DNA of 64,000 nucleotides, from the NCBI RefSeq assembly GCF_019968765.1, contig NZ_CP074149.1:62001-126000 (forward strand), written 5' to 3'. Position 1 is the stretch's first letter; each line of letters starts with the position of its first letter. A program made the position numbers and the translations under genes. The DNA is from Enterobacter sp. JBIWA008 (GTDB lineage Bacteria; Pseudomonadota; Gammaproteobacteria; Enterobacterales; Enterobacteriaceae). The notes beneath the pieces were generated by a model. The model searched no databases. It was not told the DNA's origin and worked only from the letters and a program-made list of their open reading frames with translations. Positions 17,746-26,119 of the stretch are shown here, one piece after another.

Positions 17746-18135
17746 TCATATCCCCTCTCTTTCTTCTTTTCTCTTTTCTTTTGGCTGAACCCGCTTTATC
17801 TCAAGATTTGTGAGCGCCATATGTATAGCCCTGTGTTAACCACGAAATCCTATACAGATTACTAAACATTTTTTGAGTGGATTTAAGAAACCGACTATGG
17901 TCACATATGGACGATAATTATGTTAACTTGTTGTTTTTATAATTATAAATGGGCGGGTATGGACTGCTATGGAAGGATTTTGGCGGAAGATCACAGGAGT
18001 CGCATTTGGTTTTTAACTTATTGATTTTAGTGTGAATGTGCTTATGGTGATAAGTTAGTAACCCCCATAAGTACCCCCTGGTGCTTTTCCTTGTAGGAAT
18101 CGTTGGTGCACTGAGCTGCTTTTTAGTCTCTTTTT
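17746..18135. other. Junction region without a gene
   Basis: No credible coding region is present. It holds the selC-like attachment sequence at 17981-18002 and marks the border between ordinary chromosomal genes on the left and island genes on the right. Confidence 0.6.
17981..18002 (-). repeat. Attachment-site copy of the selC 3' end
   Basis: These 22 bases, read on the minus strand, equal the last 22 bases of E. coli selC (tRNA-Sec), ending GTGATCTTCCGCCA; on the plus strand they begin TGGCGGAAGATCACAGG. The match stops exactly where the tRNA would continue with the T-loop. A lone copy of a tRNA 3' end is the scar left at the far end of an integrated island. By orientation the island lies to the right and the intact selC, with the integrase, should lie further right, outside this window. 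The sequence comparison is from memory of selC. Confidence 0.8.
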
Positions 18136-18306
18136 CTACTGTAGAAAATTAACCATATCCTGAATCGCCTGCGGTTTCTTTTTAGTGATACGGTTGTTTA
18201 GGTAACCCGAAAAACTGAAGTATCGCATATCCTGTTTGACAGCATCTGATGGTATTGTTCCTGCTGAACTTTTAAGTTCGACTAACAGGTTGTGTAATAG
18301 ACTACG
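18136..18306 (-). pseudogene. C-terminal remnant of an unrecognised island gene
   Basis: A minus-strand frame is open for 56 codons up to a TAG at 18136 and encodes SLLHNLLVELKSSAGTIP, then a segment with MRYFSFSGYLNN and ends in QAIQDMVNFLQ. It lacks a start region: an in-frame stop (18307-18309) precedes it directly. The order of residues looks like real protein rather than chance, so I read it as the tail of a truncated gene. I do not recognise the family. Confidence 0.4.
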
Positions 18307-18363
18307 CTACAATGATGCTTGAAACCCGTACATTGTAGAGTTTATCTTGCCGCCAGTGCTCCC

Positions 18364-18373
18364 GGATAATGCC
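18364..18373. repeat. Target-site duplication, left copy
   Basis: The 10 bases GGATAATGCC directly precede the insertion sequence and are repeated exactly at 19675-19684 after it. The intact duplication points to a single, fairly recent insertion. Confidence 0.9.
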
Positions 18374-19674
18374 CTGAGGGATCCCCACAAAATCATCGCT
18401 AAAATACCAGAACCATACTTCGGTAATTTTTAGTCAGATGCGTGAGGATCTTCTCCAGGGTTACTCGCCGGACTATTCGCGGAGAGTGTCGCAGGACATT
18501 CTCCGCAAGTGTCAGCAAGGAAATGACCCGCCTCGATTTCACGCTGTTAGCCTGATACCTCACATGCAATCCTTTGTTTTCAAAGTGATAACCCATTAAC
18601 CATAGTACTACTGAACTCAGTGTCGCCAGCAGACTCAGCGCCAGAATCCGCTCAGCCGTCCTGCTGCGGGTCGCCCGTAAACCAAAGCCAAATCGTTCGC
18701 TTTTTTCATCCCGGAAGTTCTGTTCTATCTGCATTCTCCGACTGTATATTTTCATCATTTCACGTGGCTTAAATTCGTCTGTGCTGGTGAAAATCAGCCA
18801 GGGAGCCCGGGCTGCAGCACGGCCATCCCGCTCCTGTTTATAGCGCTTAATCCGGCAACGGGACCGCTGGTTTTTTCTTCCTTTCGCCGCTCTTTTATGC
18901 AGATAGAAATGACCATCGCAGCGGGCATAATTTGCCCGGGAGAGTGTGCCAGGCCCCAGATACACGGGTTTATTACTGGCCTTCAGCGTATCGGGCATGT
19001 GCCATTTATCCGGCTCTTCATGAAAATTAAGCAATGTACGTCCCCTGACCCTCCCGACAAAATCCCATCCCAGTGATTTTATGTGCCTGAACCAGGCATT
19101 ATGAAATCCGGCGTCAGTGACGATGATGACTCTGGCCGCCGGGTTTACCGCCCGGGCAAGCGCATCGAGAAACGCGCAATGATGCAAGGCTTTTTGCTGT
19201 TCCGCAGAAGGTACGATGTGGCTTAAAAGTGGAAGGGAACGCCCGTCGCAAATCAGGCTTGCCCGTAAAACGTGATACTCCTGAGACGGGTATCCGCTCC
19301 AGTCGACAGCAATGACGCAAAGTGAAAGCTGTCGGGTTAGCATGAAAATAAGATTCTGGAAAATCAATGGAATATCCCTGTGAAGGGAGGAGTTACCGAG
19401 TAAACGGTCAACACGTTTGATTTTGTTTTTAACCTGAGCCGGGCCGGGGAGATGCCGGCCGATACTGGTCAGCGTCAGGGACGCACCTTTTATCAGGGCA
19501 GTCGTTGCATCGAGTAAAGCGCTCTGACGATACTGATGGGTCGACGCTAAAGCATCGCGGAAAAAATTCTGACATACTCTGTGAACAGGCATAGCGGTGA
19601 ACTCACTAAATTATTGGCGTAATTCAGTAGATCACATCATGCTATGCCTGTCTCTTTTTCTGGGGATTCCTCAG
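18374..19674. mobile_element. IS4-family (IS10-type) insertion sequence
   Basis: A complete 1301-bp element. Its ends are near-perfect inverted repeats, CTGAGGGATCCCC on the left and the reverse complement of CTGAGGAATCCCC on the right, close to the CTGAGAGATCCCC ends of IS10. It has a 10-bp target duplication and one transposase gene on the minus strand that fills nearly all of it. It sits in the 3' end of the DUF4942 gene. The duplication is 10 bp where IS10 itself makes 9, so this is an IS10 relative, not IS10. Confidence 0.93.
18399..19592 (-). CDS. IS4-family transposase
   Basis: The 397-residue DDE transposase aligns by eye with IS10 transposase: the N-terminal region IKRVDRLLGN, first aspartate in AVDWSGYP, second in VTDAGFHNAWF and the C-terminal YSRRMQIEQNFRDEK, which is the Y-2-R-3-E-6-K signature of the IS4 family with the third catalytic acid. 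Full length compared with 402 for IS10, with no frameshift, so it is probably active. It starts about 80 bases inside the right end of the element. Confidence 0.95.
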   Translation of the reverse strand: MPVHRVCQNFFRDALASTHQYRQSALLDATTALIKGASLTLTSIGRHLPGPAQVKNKIKRVDRLLGNSSLHRDIPLIFQNLIFMLTRQLSLCVIAVDWSGYPSQEYHVLRASLICDGRSLPLLSHIVPSAEQQKALHHCAFLDALARAVNPAARVIIVTDAGFHNAWFRHIKSLGWDFVGRVRGRTLLNFHEEPDKWHMPDTLKASNKPVYLGPGTLSRANYARCDGHFYLHKRAAKGRKNQRSRCRIKRYKQERDGRAAARAPWLIFTSTDEFKPREMMKIYSRRMQIEQNFRDEKSERFGFGLRATRSRTAERILALSLLATLSSVVLWLMGYHFENKGLHVRYQANSVKSRRVISLLTLAENVLRHSPRIVRRVTLEKILTHLTKNYRSMVLVF

Positions 19675-20405
19675 GGATAATGCCGGGTAATGATGTCATT
19701 CAGCTTATCGAGCAGTTCTGTTCGCTTAAGGGTGATATGCGCAGTACCCTTCTGAAAATATTTGATTGCAAACATTTCATCCTCATAATGATTGCTGTGC
19801 CTGCTCTCATGAATATGATCGCTCAGACGACGGGTTACATCAGCGCGGTTGTCAGGAACAGGCTTCCCGTCAAGGATCATCAGCATCCGCTCAAGGTCAG
19901 CTAATCGATCGCGCTGCCAGCCCCAGCTCAGCCCTTTAAACACATTAATGATCCCATGCTCGAACACCTCCGCTTTACTCTGATGTAGCTGCTCGAATGT
20001 GTTGAGAATATTCTCTTCGCTGATAGCCGGAATATCATCCTTTTCCAGGCTGTTGTACCACTGGTTACGGGCCTCGGCATCCATGAGTGAAAGCATCCCG
20101 GACTTTTTCATTAAATCGCGCCATATGCTGCGATCGAGATTGCGCGTAATGGCCTTCATTGCCGTTTCTCTTTTTTCCATTAACCAGCAGCCGCAGCGGA
20201 AGTCCTGCTTCATGGCCCAGTCCTGAGCGGTTATCCCGCCGATACTGCGGGTCAGCGTTGAAATATCGCCGAGCTGCTGAATGAGCGCTTCAGTCTGTGC
20301 CAGCGCGGCATTACGTCCGGTTACGATGCGCTCAATACTGGTGGAGCAAATCATATCTGTGTGGCCGGTTAACACTTCGGGTTAGGTGAGAGTTAGTTCT
20401 GACAT
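19671..20405 (-). pseudogene. DUF4942 gene, nonsense codon near the start and IS at the end
   Basis: DUF4942 genes are fixed members of CP4-type islands next to cbtA. A good ribosome site (AAGGAAA) and ATG at 20405 begin MSELTLT, but codon 8 is TAA (20382-20384), where a one-base change from CAA would explain the break; the frame then continues PEVLTGHTDMICSTSIERIVTGRNAAL for over 230 codons. At the other end, after RHYP, the reading runs into the IS end, whose CTGAGG supplies a stop. Rejoining the flanks across the IS restores GALAAR and TAA at 18342. From memory the family also has about 30 more residues after FKGLSW, suggesting an internal deletion. A restart at GTG 20375 or ATG 20354 is possible. 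Confidence 0.75.
19675..19684. repeat. Target-site duplication, right copy
   Basis: Exact second copy of GGATAATGCC, directly after the right end of the insertion sequence; see 18364-18373. Confidence 0.9.
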
Positions 20406-20426
20406 CAGTAATTTCCTTTATATAAG

Positions 20427-20453
20427 CAAAACGCCAGCCGGTGAGGGCTGGCG
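20427..20453 (-). terminator. Rho-independent terminator after the DUF957 gene
   Basis: On the minus strand CGCCAGCC and GGCTGGCG form an 8-bp stem with a 6-base loop followed by TTTTGCTT. It would end the cbeA-cbtA group transcript before the DUF4942 pseudogene. Confidence 0.8.
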
Positions 20454-20520
20454 CTTGTATGTGCTTGATGAGTTCGGTTCGGAGGCTAATCTGTACTGGC
20501 CTGTTGCAGAAGTGGAGGTG

Positions 20521-20688
20521 TCAGAGGTCACGAACATCATTTCGTGCCTGCTCAATCCAGGGCAACAACTTTGCTGAGTCGGTGTTGTCTTCGTCGTTGT
20601 TGAATATGATCCCCGTACCGCAATCGATATTGTCCTGCAGCCAGCCAGTCAGAATGTTGAGAGCGACCTCAGTGGTTAATTCTGGCAT
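20521..20688 (-). CDS. DUF957 family protein
   Basis: A 55-residue gene with an ideal AAGGAG site 6 bases before the ATG. The sequence (MPELTTEVALNILTGWLQDN, then IDCGT and NNDEDNTDSAKLLPWIEQA) matches the DUF957 proteins that follow cbtA and DUF5983 in E. coli CP4-type islands. Function unknown; it is acidic and soluble. It ends the gene group before the terminator at 20427-20453. Confidence 0.85.
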   Translation of the reverse strand: MPELTTEVALNILTGWLQDNIDCGTGIIFNNDEDNTDSAKLLPWIEQARNDVRDL

Positions 20689-20717
20689 TAGAACTCCTTG
20701 TTGTGATTGATGTCGGG

Positions 20718-21209
20718 TTACCAGTCAAATGTGGTAAAGCCTGGCAGCACTTCGCTACAGGCATCAAGATGAACAATGCCGACGGAGTAACGACGCATAA
20801 GCGTTACCACCAGGCGACGACAGGCTTTCGACAAACCGAGGCGTTTTAGCCGCAACACCGGAAATGACCACGCGCTCAGACGGAGCAGATAGCCTGAGCC
20901 CGAAAAATGAATCCACTCGCTGTCGCCAAAGTCTTCGTTCTGGTGTGAAAGGGTAAACAGCAGAGTGTTATCGGCTTCGGTTATATGTGCGGTACTGCAC
21001 TGGATCCCGTTAACGCGGGCTATGGGCGGAAGCGGATCTTCCATGACCAGCTTTCCGGGGGTATCAGCAATACGAAGCGAGTAACCGTTATCACAGACCA
21101 CATCTATTAGATTGGCCAGTTCAATACCGTCGATATCAACGGCGATCCTGCCCATGTTGAGGGCCAGTACGTTGATAGCATCGGCTTCTACCGTCAGGGA
21201 TAACTTCAT
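20718..21209 (-). CDS. DUF5983 family protein
   Basis: I start at [20 protein letters not shown] (21209), which overlaps the end of cbtA by 4 bases, rather than at 21245. The 163-residue protein matches DUF5983, always found just after cbtA in these islands. The overlap suggests translational coupling with the toxin gene. Its function is not known; a link with the toxin-antitoxin module is inferred from position only. Confidence 0.8.
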   Translation of the reverse strand: MKLSLTVEADAINVLALNMGRIAVDIDGIELANLIDVVCDNGYSLRIADTPGKLVMEDPLPPIARVNGIQCSTAHITEADNTLLFTLSHQNEDFGDSEWIHFSGSGYLLRLSAWSFPVLRLKRLGLSKACRRLVVTLMRRYSVGIVHLDACSEVLPGFTTFDW

Positions 21210-21583
21210 TGCTGCTCCCTGGAAGACTGTCCACTGATGGCGCAAGTCACCGCTTTATAGCCAGTACGTTGCATCAGACCGGTGGCCTTTCTGGCCCGGA
21301 GAATATCAATCACTCCGATAAAAGGGGACTGATGCTGAATGGAGAAACCGGGGCGATCAATTCGTACCAGTTCAGATTTTTCAACGAGAAAATTGAGTGC
21401 ATCTGCCAGTGAAATTCCGGCGTCAATATGCTGCTGTATGACACAGTCGTTGCCAAACTGCGTGTCGTTAAGCGAAAGGCCGTAATGCCTTTCCAGCAGA
21501 TACGTAAGAAGTTGCTGCCAGATTTTAACGGGCGTCGGGCGTGACGACGCCTTCCGCACCGAAATGGCGGATAAGGTTTGCAT
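21206..21583 (-). CDS. cbtA: CbtA-family toxin (type IV toxin-antitoxin)
   Basis: The 125-residue protein aligns with CbtA/Yee[31 protein letters not shown] and [14 protein letters not shown] are in place. In E. coli these toxins block cell division and shape by acting on FtsZ and MreB. I use the ATG at 21583, with CAGGAG in front of it. The cognate antitoxin gene cbeA lies just upstream on the same strand. No truncation is visible, so the toxin is probably functional. Confidence 0.93.
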   Translation of the reverse strand: MQTLSAISVRKASSRPTPVKIWQQLLTYLLERHYGLSLNDTQFGNDCVIQQHIDAGISLADALNFLVEKSELVRIDRPGFSIQHQSPFIGVIDILRARKATGLMQRTGYKAVTCAISGQSSREQQ

Positions 21584-21639
21584 AATGAAATACTCCTGAA
21601 TAAAGTCGGGTTGAAAAGGGGATGGATTTGAAAGTGGAG

Positions 21640-22005
21640 TTAGCGGGGGATGCTGTTGGCTGACGTCGGATAAATTGCGATATAAAGGTAACCACAACTG
21701 CCCAGTGTATCGGCATCGCAGGTCAGCCCTTTCCCATACAGCGTGACGCAGTGCTGATGGCGGGGATTGAGTTCACCGGAAACCAGCATTAATTCCAGCT
21801 GTTTGAGTAGCACCGGAAACGCCTGATCGAGATGGCGTAAATCCGCGTCGCTGAACTGTCCGATAATACTGGCGCGGTCGGCGAGATAGTGCAGCCGGTT
21901 GCCCTCCTGTACCAGCCGCGCACCAAAACACGGCGTGACGGTGGGTTTTAGTCCCCACCAGGGTTCGGCAATATCATGGTTTGCTACATTTGTTGTGTTC
22001 TGCAT
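21640..22005 (-). CDS. cbeA: CbeA-family antitoxin
   Basis: The 121-residue protein matches CbeA/YeeU ([60 protein letters not shown]). In E. coli CbeA counters CbtA not by binding it but by promoting bundling of its cytoskeletal targets, which defines the type IV mechanism. The gene directly precedes cbtA by 56 bases, as in the known pairs. Confidence 0.93.
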   Translation of the reverse strand: MQNTTNVANHDIAEPWWGLKPTVTPCFGARLVQEGNRLHYLADRASIIGQFSDADLRHLDQAFPVLLKQLELMLVSGELNPRHQHCVTLYGKGLTCDADTLGSCGYLYIAIYPTSANSIPR

Positions 22006-22027
22006 TTAAGTAATCCTTAACTATGTG

Positions 22028-22249
22028 TTAATTCAGGGTAACGCTGCGCAATACGACATACGGACCATTGCGGCCCTGGCGACGTTCAGCAAATACGGCC
22101 AGCACACCGTTGATGTCCTGTACCTCCCGACCGGCATAGTGGCAGATATTGCCGGACCACTGATATTTCCCGGTACAGAAGCGAAACAGCCGGGACTGCG
22201 GATGCTGACGGTATATCGTCATTGCCTGACGTTTACTGATAATTTTCAT
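22028..22249 (-). CDS. DUF987 family protein
   Basis: The 73-residue protein (MKIISKRQAMTIYRQHP, FRFCTGKYQWSG, GREVQDINGVLAVFAERR) matches YeeT-like DUF987 proteins, standard members of the cbeA-cbtA operon in CP4-type islands. The internal ATG at 22249 with AGGAG before it is the family start. Function unknown. Confidence 0.85.
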   Translation of the reverse strand: MKIISKRQAMTIYRQHPQSRLFRFCTGKYQWSGNICHYAGREVQDINGVLAVFAERRQGRNGPYVVLRSVTLN

Positions 22250-22262
22250 TGATATTTTCTCC

Positions 22263-22742
22263 TTACAACCATCCTCTCTCTGCAAACGAAACGATATCCA
22301 TCCCGCCGACCACCAGGTGGTCAAGCAGGCGAATATCGATCAGTTCAAGTGTCTGCTTCAGACGTTCGGTAATCAGCCTGTCGGCATGACTGGGCTCAGC
22401 CTCTCCCGACGGGTGGTTATGCGCCAGAAGCGCTGCGGCGGCATTATTTTTCAGTCCGGATTTAACGACCTCACGCGGATGGACGGTGATGCTGTTAATC
22501 GTCCCGAGGAACAATGTGTCGTGGTCTATCAGACGGTGCTGATTGTCGAGCCACAGAACGGTGAAGGCTTCGCGGTCAAGCGAGGCAAGCTGCAGGCGTA
22601 GCCAGTCGCGTACTGAGCTGCTGGATGTAAATGCTGCACCAGGCTCACGTAGCTGGCATTCCAGCAGGGTCAGTGCCGTCCGGATGGTCTGCTGGTCAGT
22701 GGGGGCTAATTCACAAGCAAATAACGGTAACTGTTGTTCCAT
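22263..22742 (-). CDS. RadC-family JAB-domain protein (YeeS-like)
   Basis: This 159-residue protein carries the JAB/MPN metal motif of RadC proteins, [17 protein letters not shown], with a glutamate-bearing upstream strand ([11 protein letters not shown]). I start at MEQQLPLF (22742). The short RadC forms of these islands lack the N-terminal helix-hairpin-helix of chromosomal RadC. Despite the name no repair role is established; a JAB peptidase or DNA-transaction role is possible. It is next to the ArdB-type gene, as in E. coli. Confidence 0.85.
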   Translation of the reverse strand: MEQQLPLFACELAPTDQQTIRTALTLLECQLREPGAAFTSSSSVRDWLRLQLASLDREAFTVLWLDNQHRLIDHDTLFLGTINSITVHPREVVKSGLKNNAAAALLAHNHPSGEAEPSHADRLITERLKQTLELIDIRLLDHLVVGGMDIVSFAERGWL

Positions 22743-22753
22743 AGCAACTGATC

Positions 22754-23236
22754 TCAGTCGATGATGTGCATGATGGCGTTGCATTCCGCGTGGTTAAGCG
22801 CGTAGTCCCGCAGGCGATAGTAGTGCTCCGTCATGGCGTCGCATTCGGTGCGCATGGCGTGGTGGCTGTATGTCATCAGACAAACGGCTATCCCGGCGGC
22901 TTCGACGCTGAGTTCGCCGCCGTTGCCGTTCATTGTGTTAAATAGCGACCACTTCTCATCGGTATCTCCATTTGTTTCCGGGGCCATAAACGCACCGCCG
23001 TTACTCAGTGTGTAAAAATTCCAGATACCCCCGCTGTAGTCTGCGCAGAAGCGGTCCATCCACGCGAAGACAATCGGTTCAAGGGTTATCCACTGCGGTA
23101 TGCTGCCGAAGTACCGTGGCCAGAAAGTGACACGCTGTTCATCGGGTACGGGCGTACATACGATGCCGTCTGCATCAGCGAGTGGTGAAGCGGGGGAGTC
23201 AGTCACCGTGCTGCTCAGGTTAAGAGTATTGCGCAT
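22754..23236 (-). CDS. Antirestriction protein of the KlcA/ArdB family
   Basis: The 160-residue protein matches KlcA/Ard[58 protein letters not shown] and [18 protein letters not shown]. Such proteins block type I restriction without copying DNA, which protects incoming mobile DNA. Its presence fits a mobile island. All family blocks appear intact. Confidence 0.88.
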   Translation of the reverse strand: MRNTLNLSSTVTDSPASPLADADGIVCTPVPDEQRVTFWPRYFGSIPQWITLEPIVFAWMDRFCADYSGGIWNFYTLSNGGAFMAPETNGDTDEKWSLFNTMNGNGGELSVEAAGIAVCLMTYSHHAMRTECDAMTEHYYRLRDYALNHAECNAIMHIID

Positions 23237-23246
23237 GTGATTTCCT

Positions 23247-23495
23247 TTATATTTTCAGAAGTGTTGCAGGAAGAAGTGACGGACAGGACTGCGCATAGCC
23301 ATCCTCATCACAGCGTGAAGGCCAGTTCCCCTCAGTGATGCTTAAGCTGCACAGGCTGAGTTCACCGGGTCGATAAAGAAAGTATGAGCACCAGGCGCAC
23401 AGGTCGTCATCGGAGATGGAACGGCTGCCGGGAGTGTTCTCCAGGGTAGTCGGATAAAGGGTGGCCTGGTGGGTGTTATCAGGCAGCGGTGGCAT
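23247..23495 (-). CDS. Small cysteine-containing hypothetical protein
   Basis: The 82-residue frame starts with ATG overlapping the stop of the DUF932 gene (TGATG), so it is probably translated by coupling. It is rich in serine, proline and cysteine (DDLCAWCSYF, LSLCSLS, SRCDEDGYAQSC). I do not recognise it. It is placed between DUF932 and the ArdB-type gene and may be a small island-specific protein. Confidence 0.5.
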   Translation of the reverse strand: MPPLPDNTHQATLYPTTLENTPGSRSISDDDLCAWCSYFLYRPGELSLCSLSITEGNWPSRCDEDGYAQSCPSLLPATLLKI

Positions 23496-24313
23496 CAGCT
23501 CAGCGCCTGCTGCAGCTCTTCCGCCATCACCCAGAGTGCCCGGTTGAGCTTAACGTCACCGTCTATGCCTTTAACCGCGCGGGTATGGCTGCGTTTGCCT
23601 TTGGCGGTACGTCCTGGCAGACCGCCTTTCAGCAGGTTCTCCTGGCAACGATTAAAAACTGACCACAGGTCGTCCTGACGGTCTTCATAGCGGCGGGGCG
23701 TCAGTATCTGTGCTTCCGTCACTGGCTGGTGCTCTTCCCCAAAGCGATACGTCAGCGCGGCTCTGGCAAAAGCCTGTTGTGCCGGAGGCGGGAGTAACAG
23801 CGACTGCATGGCATCTCGCTTCTCTTCCACCCGGTCAAATATCCCCAGTACCTCGTAAGCGCCTTCAATGACCTTTTCCACCACATTACCCTTGTGCGGC
23901 ACGCGCACCTCCCCAAAGGTTTCGCCACAGACAAGCCCGTTCTGGCAGACAAAGCGAAACAGACCCGGCAGCATCTGGTAGGTGCTGGAGCCATCATGAC
24001 TGTTGAGGAGAATGATTTCAGGGACCTGTTTGCCGGTAATCTGACCTTCACGCCGCAGGCGCAGCATGTGCTTTGTGTGGTCGCGTTTATTCAGGTCGCG
24101 CACGCGTGTCTGGCAGGCAAAGAACGGCCGGAAGCCTTCCCGCTGCAGGTTATCCAGCAGGGTGATGGTCGGGATGTACGTGTAACGCTCGCTGCGGGAT
24201 TCATGTTTTTCTTCGCTGAAGACGCTGGGCACATAGTGCGCCAGTTCATCGCGGGTTAACGGACGGTCGCGGCGCACGAGGCTGGCAGCGCCAAAACGGC
24301 TGGCTAAGCGCAT
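23495..24313 (-). CDS. DUF932 family protein (YfjQ/YafZ-like)
   Basis: The 272-residue protein starts at MRLASRFGAAS (24313); the extra 8 residues of the longer frame are not conserved. It shows the DUF932 core (TYIPTITLLDNLQREGFRPFF, LNSHDGSSTYQMLPGLFRFVCQNGLVCG, HKGNVVEKVIEGAYEVL). YfjQ and YafZ are CP4 prophage proteins of unknown function; relatives in phages and plasmids are distantly like DNA-binding LGT/ParB-type proteins. It is the first gene of the group that runs to DUF957. Confidence 0.88.
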   Translation of the reverse strand: MRLASRFGAASLVRRDRPLTRDELAHYVPSVFSEEKHESRSERYTYIPTITLLDNLQREGFRPFFACQTRVRDLNKRDHTKHMLRLRREGQITGKQVPEIILLNSHDGSSTYQMLPGLFRFVCQNGLVCGETFGEVRVPHKGNVVEKVIEGAYEVLGIFDRVEEKRDAMQSLLLPPPAQQAFARAALTYRFGEEHQPVTEAQILTPRRYEDRQDDLWSVFNRCQENLLKGGLPGRTAKGKRSHTRAVKGIDGDVKLNRALWVMAEELQQALS

Positions 24314-24334
24314 GAAAATTTCCTTTCTGAGAGA

Positions 24335-24369
24335 CAAAAGAAAACGCCCCGCTCGGATGAGCAGGGCGT
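24335..24369 (-). terminator. Rho-independent terminator upstream of DUF932
   Basis: The minus strand forms an 11-bp stem (ACGCCCTGCTC with GAGCGGGGCGT, one G-T pair) followed by TTTTCTTTTG. It ends the transcript that covers the small gene at 24403 and the genes further upstream. Confidence 0.85.
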
Positions 24370-24402
24370 CGGTGGTGTGTAATACCTGTGTTGTGACAGT
24401 CG

Positions 24403-24474
24403 TCAGGACGGGTTCGTCTGTTCTGCCCCGGCCGGAGCGGGTTTGTTCGATGATGCGGTATTGATGTCGGTCAT
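24403..24474 (-). CDS. 23-residue small open frame
   Basis: ATG at 24474 follows AAGGA at a spacing of 9 and encodes MTDINTASSNKPAPAGAEQT and NPS before a stop. The ribosome site and the position between a terminator and the next gene argue for translation, but no relative is known to me. It may be a leader peptide or the tail of a decayed gene. Confidence 0.35.
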   Translation of the reverse strand: MTDINTASSNKPAPAGAEQTNPS

Positions 24475-24533
24475 GGGATAATTTCCTTATCAGAGAATGA
24501 ATCTAAATACGGAGCGCAGAATAGCGGTAGCCC

Positions 24534-24890
24534 TTACTGCCAGTTAAAAGTGTACGGTCCCTTGCTGGTCTGGACTGTCAGCTCCAGTGGGCGGCACCGG
24601 GTGAAATTACTGTTACTTGGTGTGGTGAAAGAGAATGTCTGCCCGTAGCCCAGACGTTTGTTCATGTTCTTCCCCCGGCCTGCGATGGAAATCAGGCAGT
24701 TGCCCCGGTTGAGCGTGAGTGACTGAATGGTGATGTCGTTTTCCAGGCTGGTCAGGGTGAGCTGCCAGACGGGGAGATTCGGATTATTAATCAGATACGT
24801 TCCCTGTGAATTGACGGACAGAGGCGCAGTGTCTGCCTGGGCAGAGGCGCTGATAATGAGCAGCGCGGCGGTCAGTACATGTTTAAACAT
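24534..24890 (-). CDS. Periplasmic hypothetical protein of a CP4-type island
   Basis: Using MFKHVLTAALLIISASAQA (ATG at 24890, AAGG upstream) gives a clear signal peptide cleaved before DTAPL. The mature protein of about 100 residues is beta-rich with two cysteines (GNCLISIAG and TRCRPLEL) and would sit in the periplasm. I do not recognise it beyond being typical of the yfj-type island genes. It is the last of a run of five genes for envelope proteins and a regulator. Confidence 0.6.
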   Translation of the reverse strand: MFKHVLTAALLIISASAQADTAPLSVNSQGTYLINNPNLPVWQLTLTSLENDITIQSLTLNRGNCLISIAGRGKNMNKRLGYGQTFSFTTPSNSNFTRCRPLELTVQTSKGPYTFNWQ

Positions 24891-24971
24891 GAGGGTCTTT
24901 CCTTTATGAAAGATATTTAAAATTCTTATCATTCTTGTATGGTATTAAGATGGATTTATTCGCGTAAGGCA

Positions 24972-25283
24972 CTACATCAGCTGTTTACCCACCGTCATCA
25001 GGCCGGCCAGCCAGCCGATACACTGAGGACCCGCAAGCCAGAACAGCCGGGCTTTTAACAGGCCGCCCATTCCGCCGGTGGTATAGATGCTGTCCGGCAT
25101 CAGCCACTGGCGCAGGAACGCGCCGATGGTCATACCGGCACCGGGGCCGAGTGTCATCCAGAACAGATACCCCATCCCCTGCCCGAAACTGCGGATTTCA
25201 CCCGTATTCCCGAACACGTTAAACAGGACAACCACAAGCGCGATGCCGAAGGCAATCGCGAAATATTTAATCACTAGCGTCAT
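24972..25283 (-). CDS. Small inner-membrane protein
   Basis: The ATG at 25283 (MTLVIKYFAIAF) follows AAGG at spacing 9 and is preferred to the GTG at 25307. The 103-residue product has hydrophobic segments at about 5-23, 33-55 and 80-97. It lies between a lipoprotein gene and a periplasmic protein gene, so it may belong to the same envelope group. No family is recognised. Confidence 0.55.
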   Translation of the reverse strand: MTLVIKYFAIAFGIALVVVLFNVFGNTGEIRSFGQGMGYLFWMTLGPGAGMTIGAFLRQWLMPDSIYTTGGMGGLLKARLFWLAGPQCIGWLAGLMTVGKQLM

Positions 25284-25294
25284 TCTGTTCAGCC

Positions 25295-25561
25295 TTATTG
25301 TCTGCACTGCTGAGCGGCGCTCAGCATGTTGTCCATAAAACGCGGGGGGACATAGCCGTACTGCTGGTTCATTTTCTCCAGTTCCCCATGGGTATATTTC
25401 GTTTTCAGTTCATCCCAGATACAGCCGCAGATTGCTGTGGTCCCGCCTCCGGACTTACAACCCCGGATAAACTCACGTTCGTTCTTGTCACCACAGCCGC
25501 TCAGGGCCAGCGCTGACAGCAGCGTGAAGGCCAGTAATACGCCCCTGGATGCGGTCGTCAT
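25295..25561 (-). CDS. Small island lipoprotein
   Basis: Starting from MTTASRGVLLAF (25561) the first 20 residues make a lipoprotein signal with the lipobox LSGC, so the mature protein is anchored at a cysteine and is about 68 residues. It contains several cysteines (FIRGCKSGG, CGCIWDELK). Longer starts at 25597 put the signal out of position. Such lipoproteins are standard in yfjR-yfjT-like groups; function unknown. Confidence 0.6.
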   Translation of the reverse strand: MTTASRGVLLAFTLLSALALSGCGDKNEREFIRGCKSGGGTTAICGCIWDELKTKYTHGELEKMNQQYGYVPPRFMDNMLSAAQQCRQ

Positions 25562-25615
25562 TTTTAATTGCCTGTTAATCATTGTGTGAATATCCATTCG
25601 TTAAAACGCCTCTGC

Positions 25616-26119
25616 TCAGAGGCTGTCTGATTCCGCCACGCCTTCCTGTTCAAGTGCATGGCTGATGTTGTTCACCACCGTATCCGGGTCGAGCCGGATT
25701 TCCGCCAGATGCTTACCCGCCTCAGGTGTTCCCTTGTAAACGTCCAGGGACGCGAACGGCCTGCCTTCATCATTTTTCCCGGCAGATACCTGGTATGAGG
25801 TGTCACCGTTCCGGACGGTGAATTCCTGCAGACTGATTACCTGATTGCTCTGGTATGCGTACGTGGTGGTGTGTGCCGGTACGGTAATGTCCATTTCCTT
25901 ATGTTCTGCACCGGTCCTGCCGAATGAGTACGATACCGACGGGGTGATGATGCAAATCTCGACTTCCTTTTTGTGGTTAACGGTCTGCGCATAGAAGACG
26001 GGCTTCCCGCAGCGTTGGTGGTGTGCCTGTATAAGTGCGTCGGGCGTAGCGGCATTTACGGCCGACAGCGATGCCAGCATCATTCCTGCGCTGAGCAGCA
26101 GGGCTGTACCGTGTTTCAT
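25616..26119 (-). CDS. YfjT-like periplasmic protein
   Basis: The 167-residue protein begins with a signal peptide (MKHGTALLLSAGMMLASLS, cleaved after AVNA) and a mature part that resembles YfjT: HQRCGKPVFYAQTV, VEICIITPSVSYSFGR. The gene overlaps the yfjR-type gene by 4 bases (ATGA), so the two are translated together. The role is unknown; it is exported and soluble in the periplasm. Confidence 0.65.
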   Translation of the reverse strand: MKHGTALLLSAGMMLASLSAVNAATPDALIQAHHQRCGKPVFYAQTVNHKKEVEICIITPSVSYSFGRTGAEHKEMDITVPAHTTTYAYQSNQVISLQEFTVRNGDTSYQVSAGKNDEGRPFASLDVYKGTPEAGKHLAEIRLDPDTVVNNISHALEQEGVAESDSL

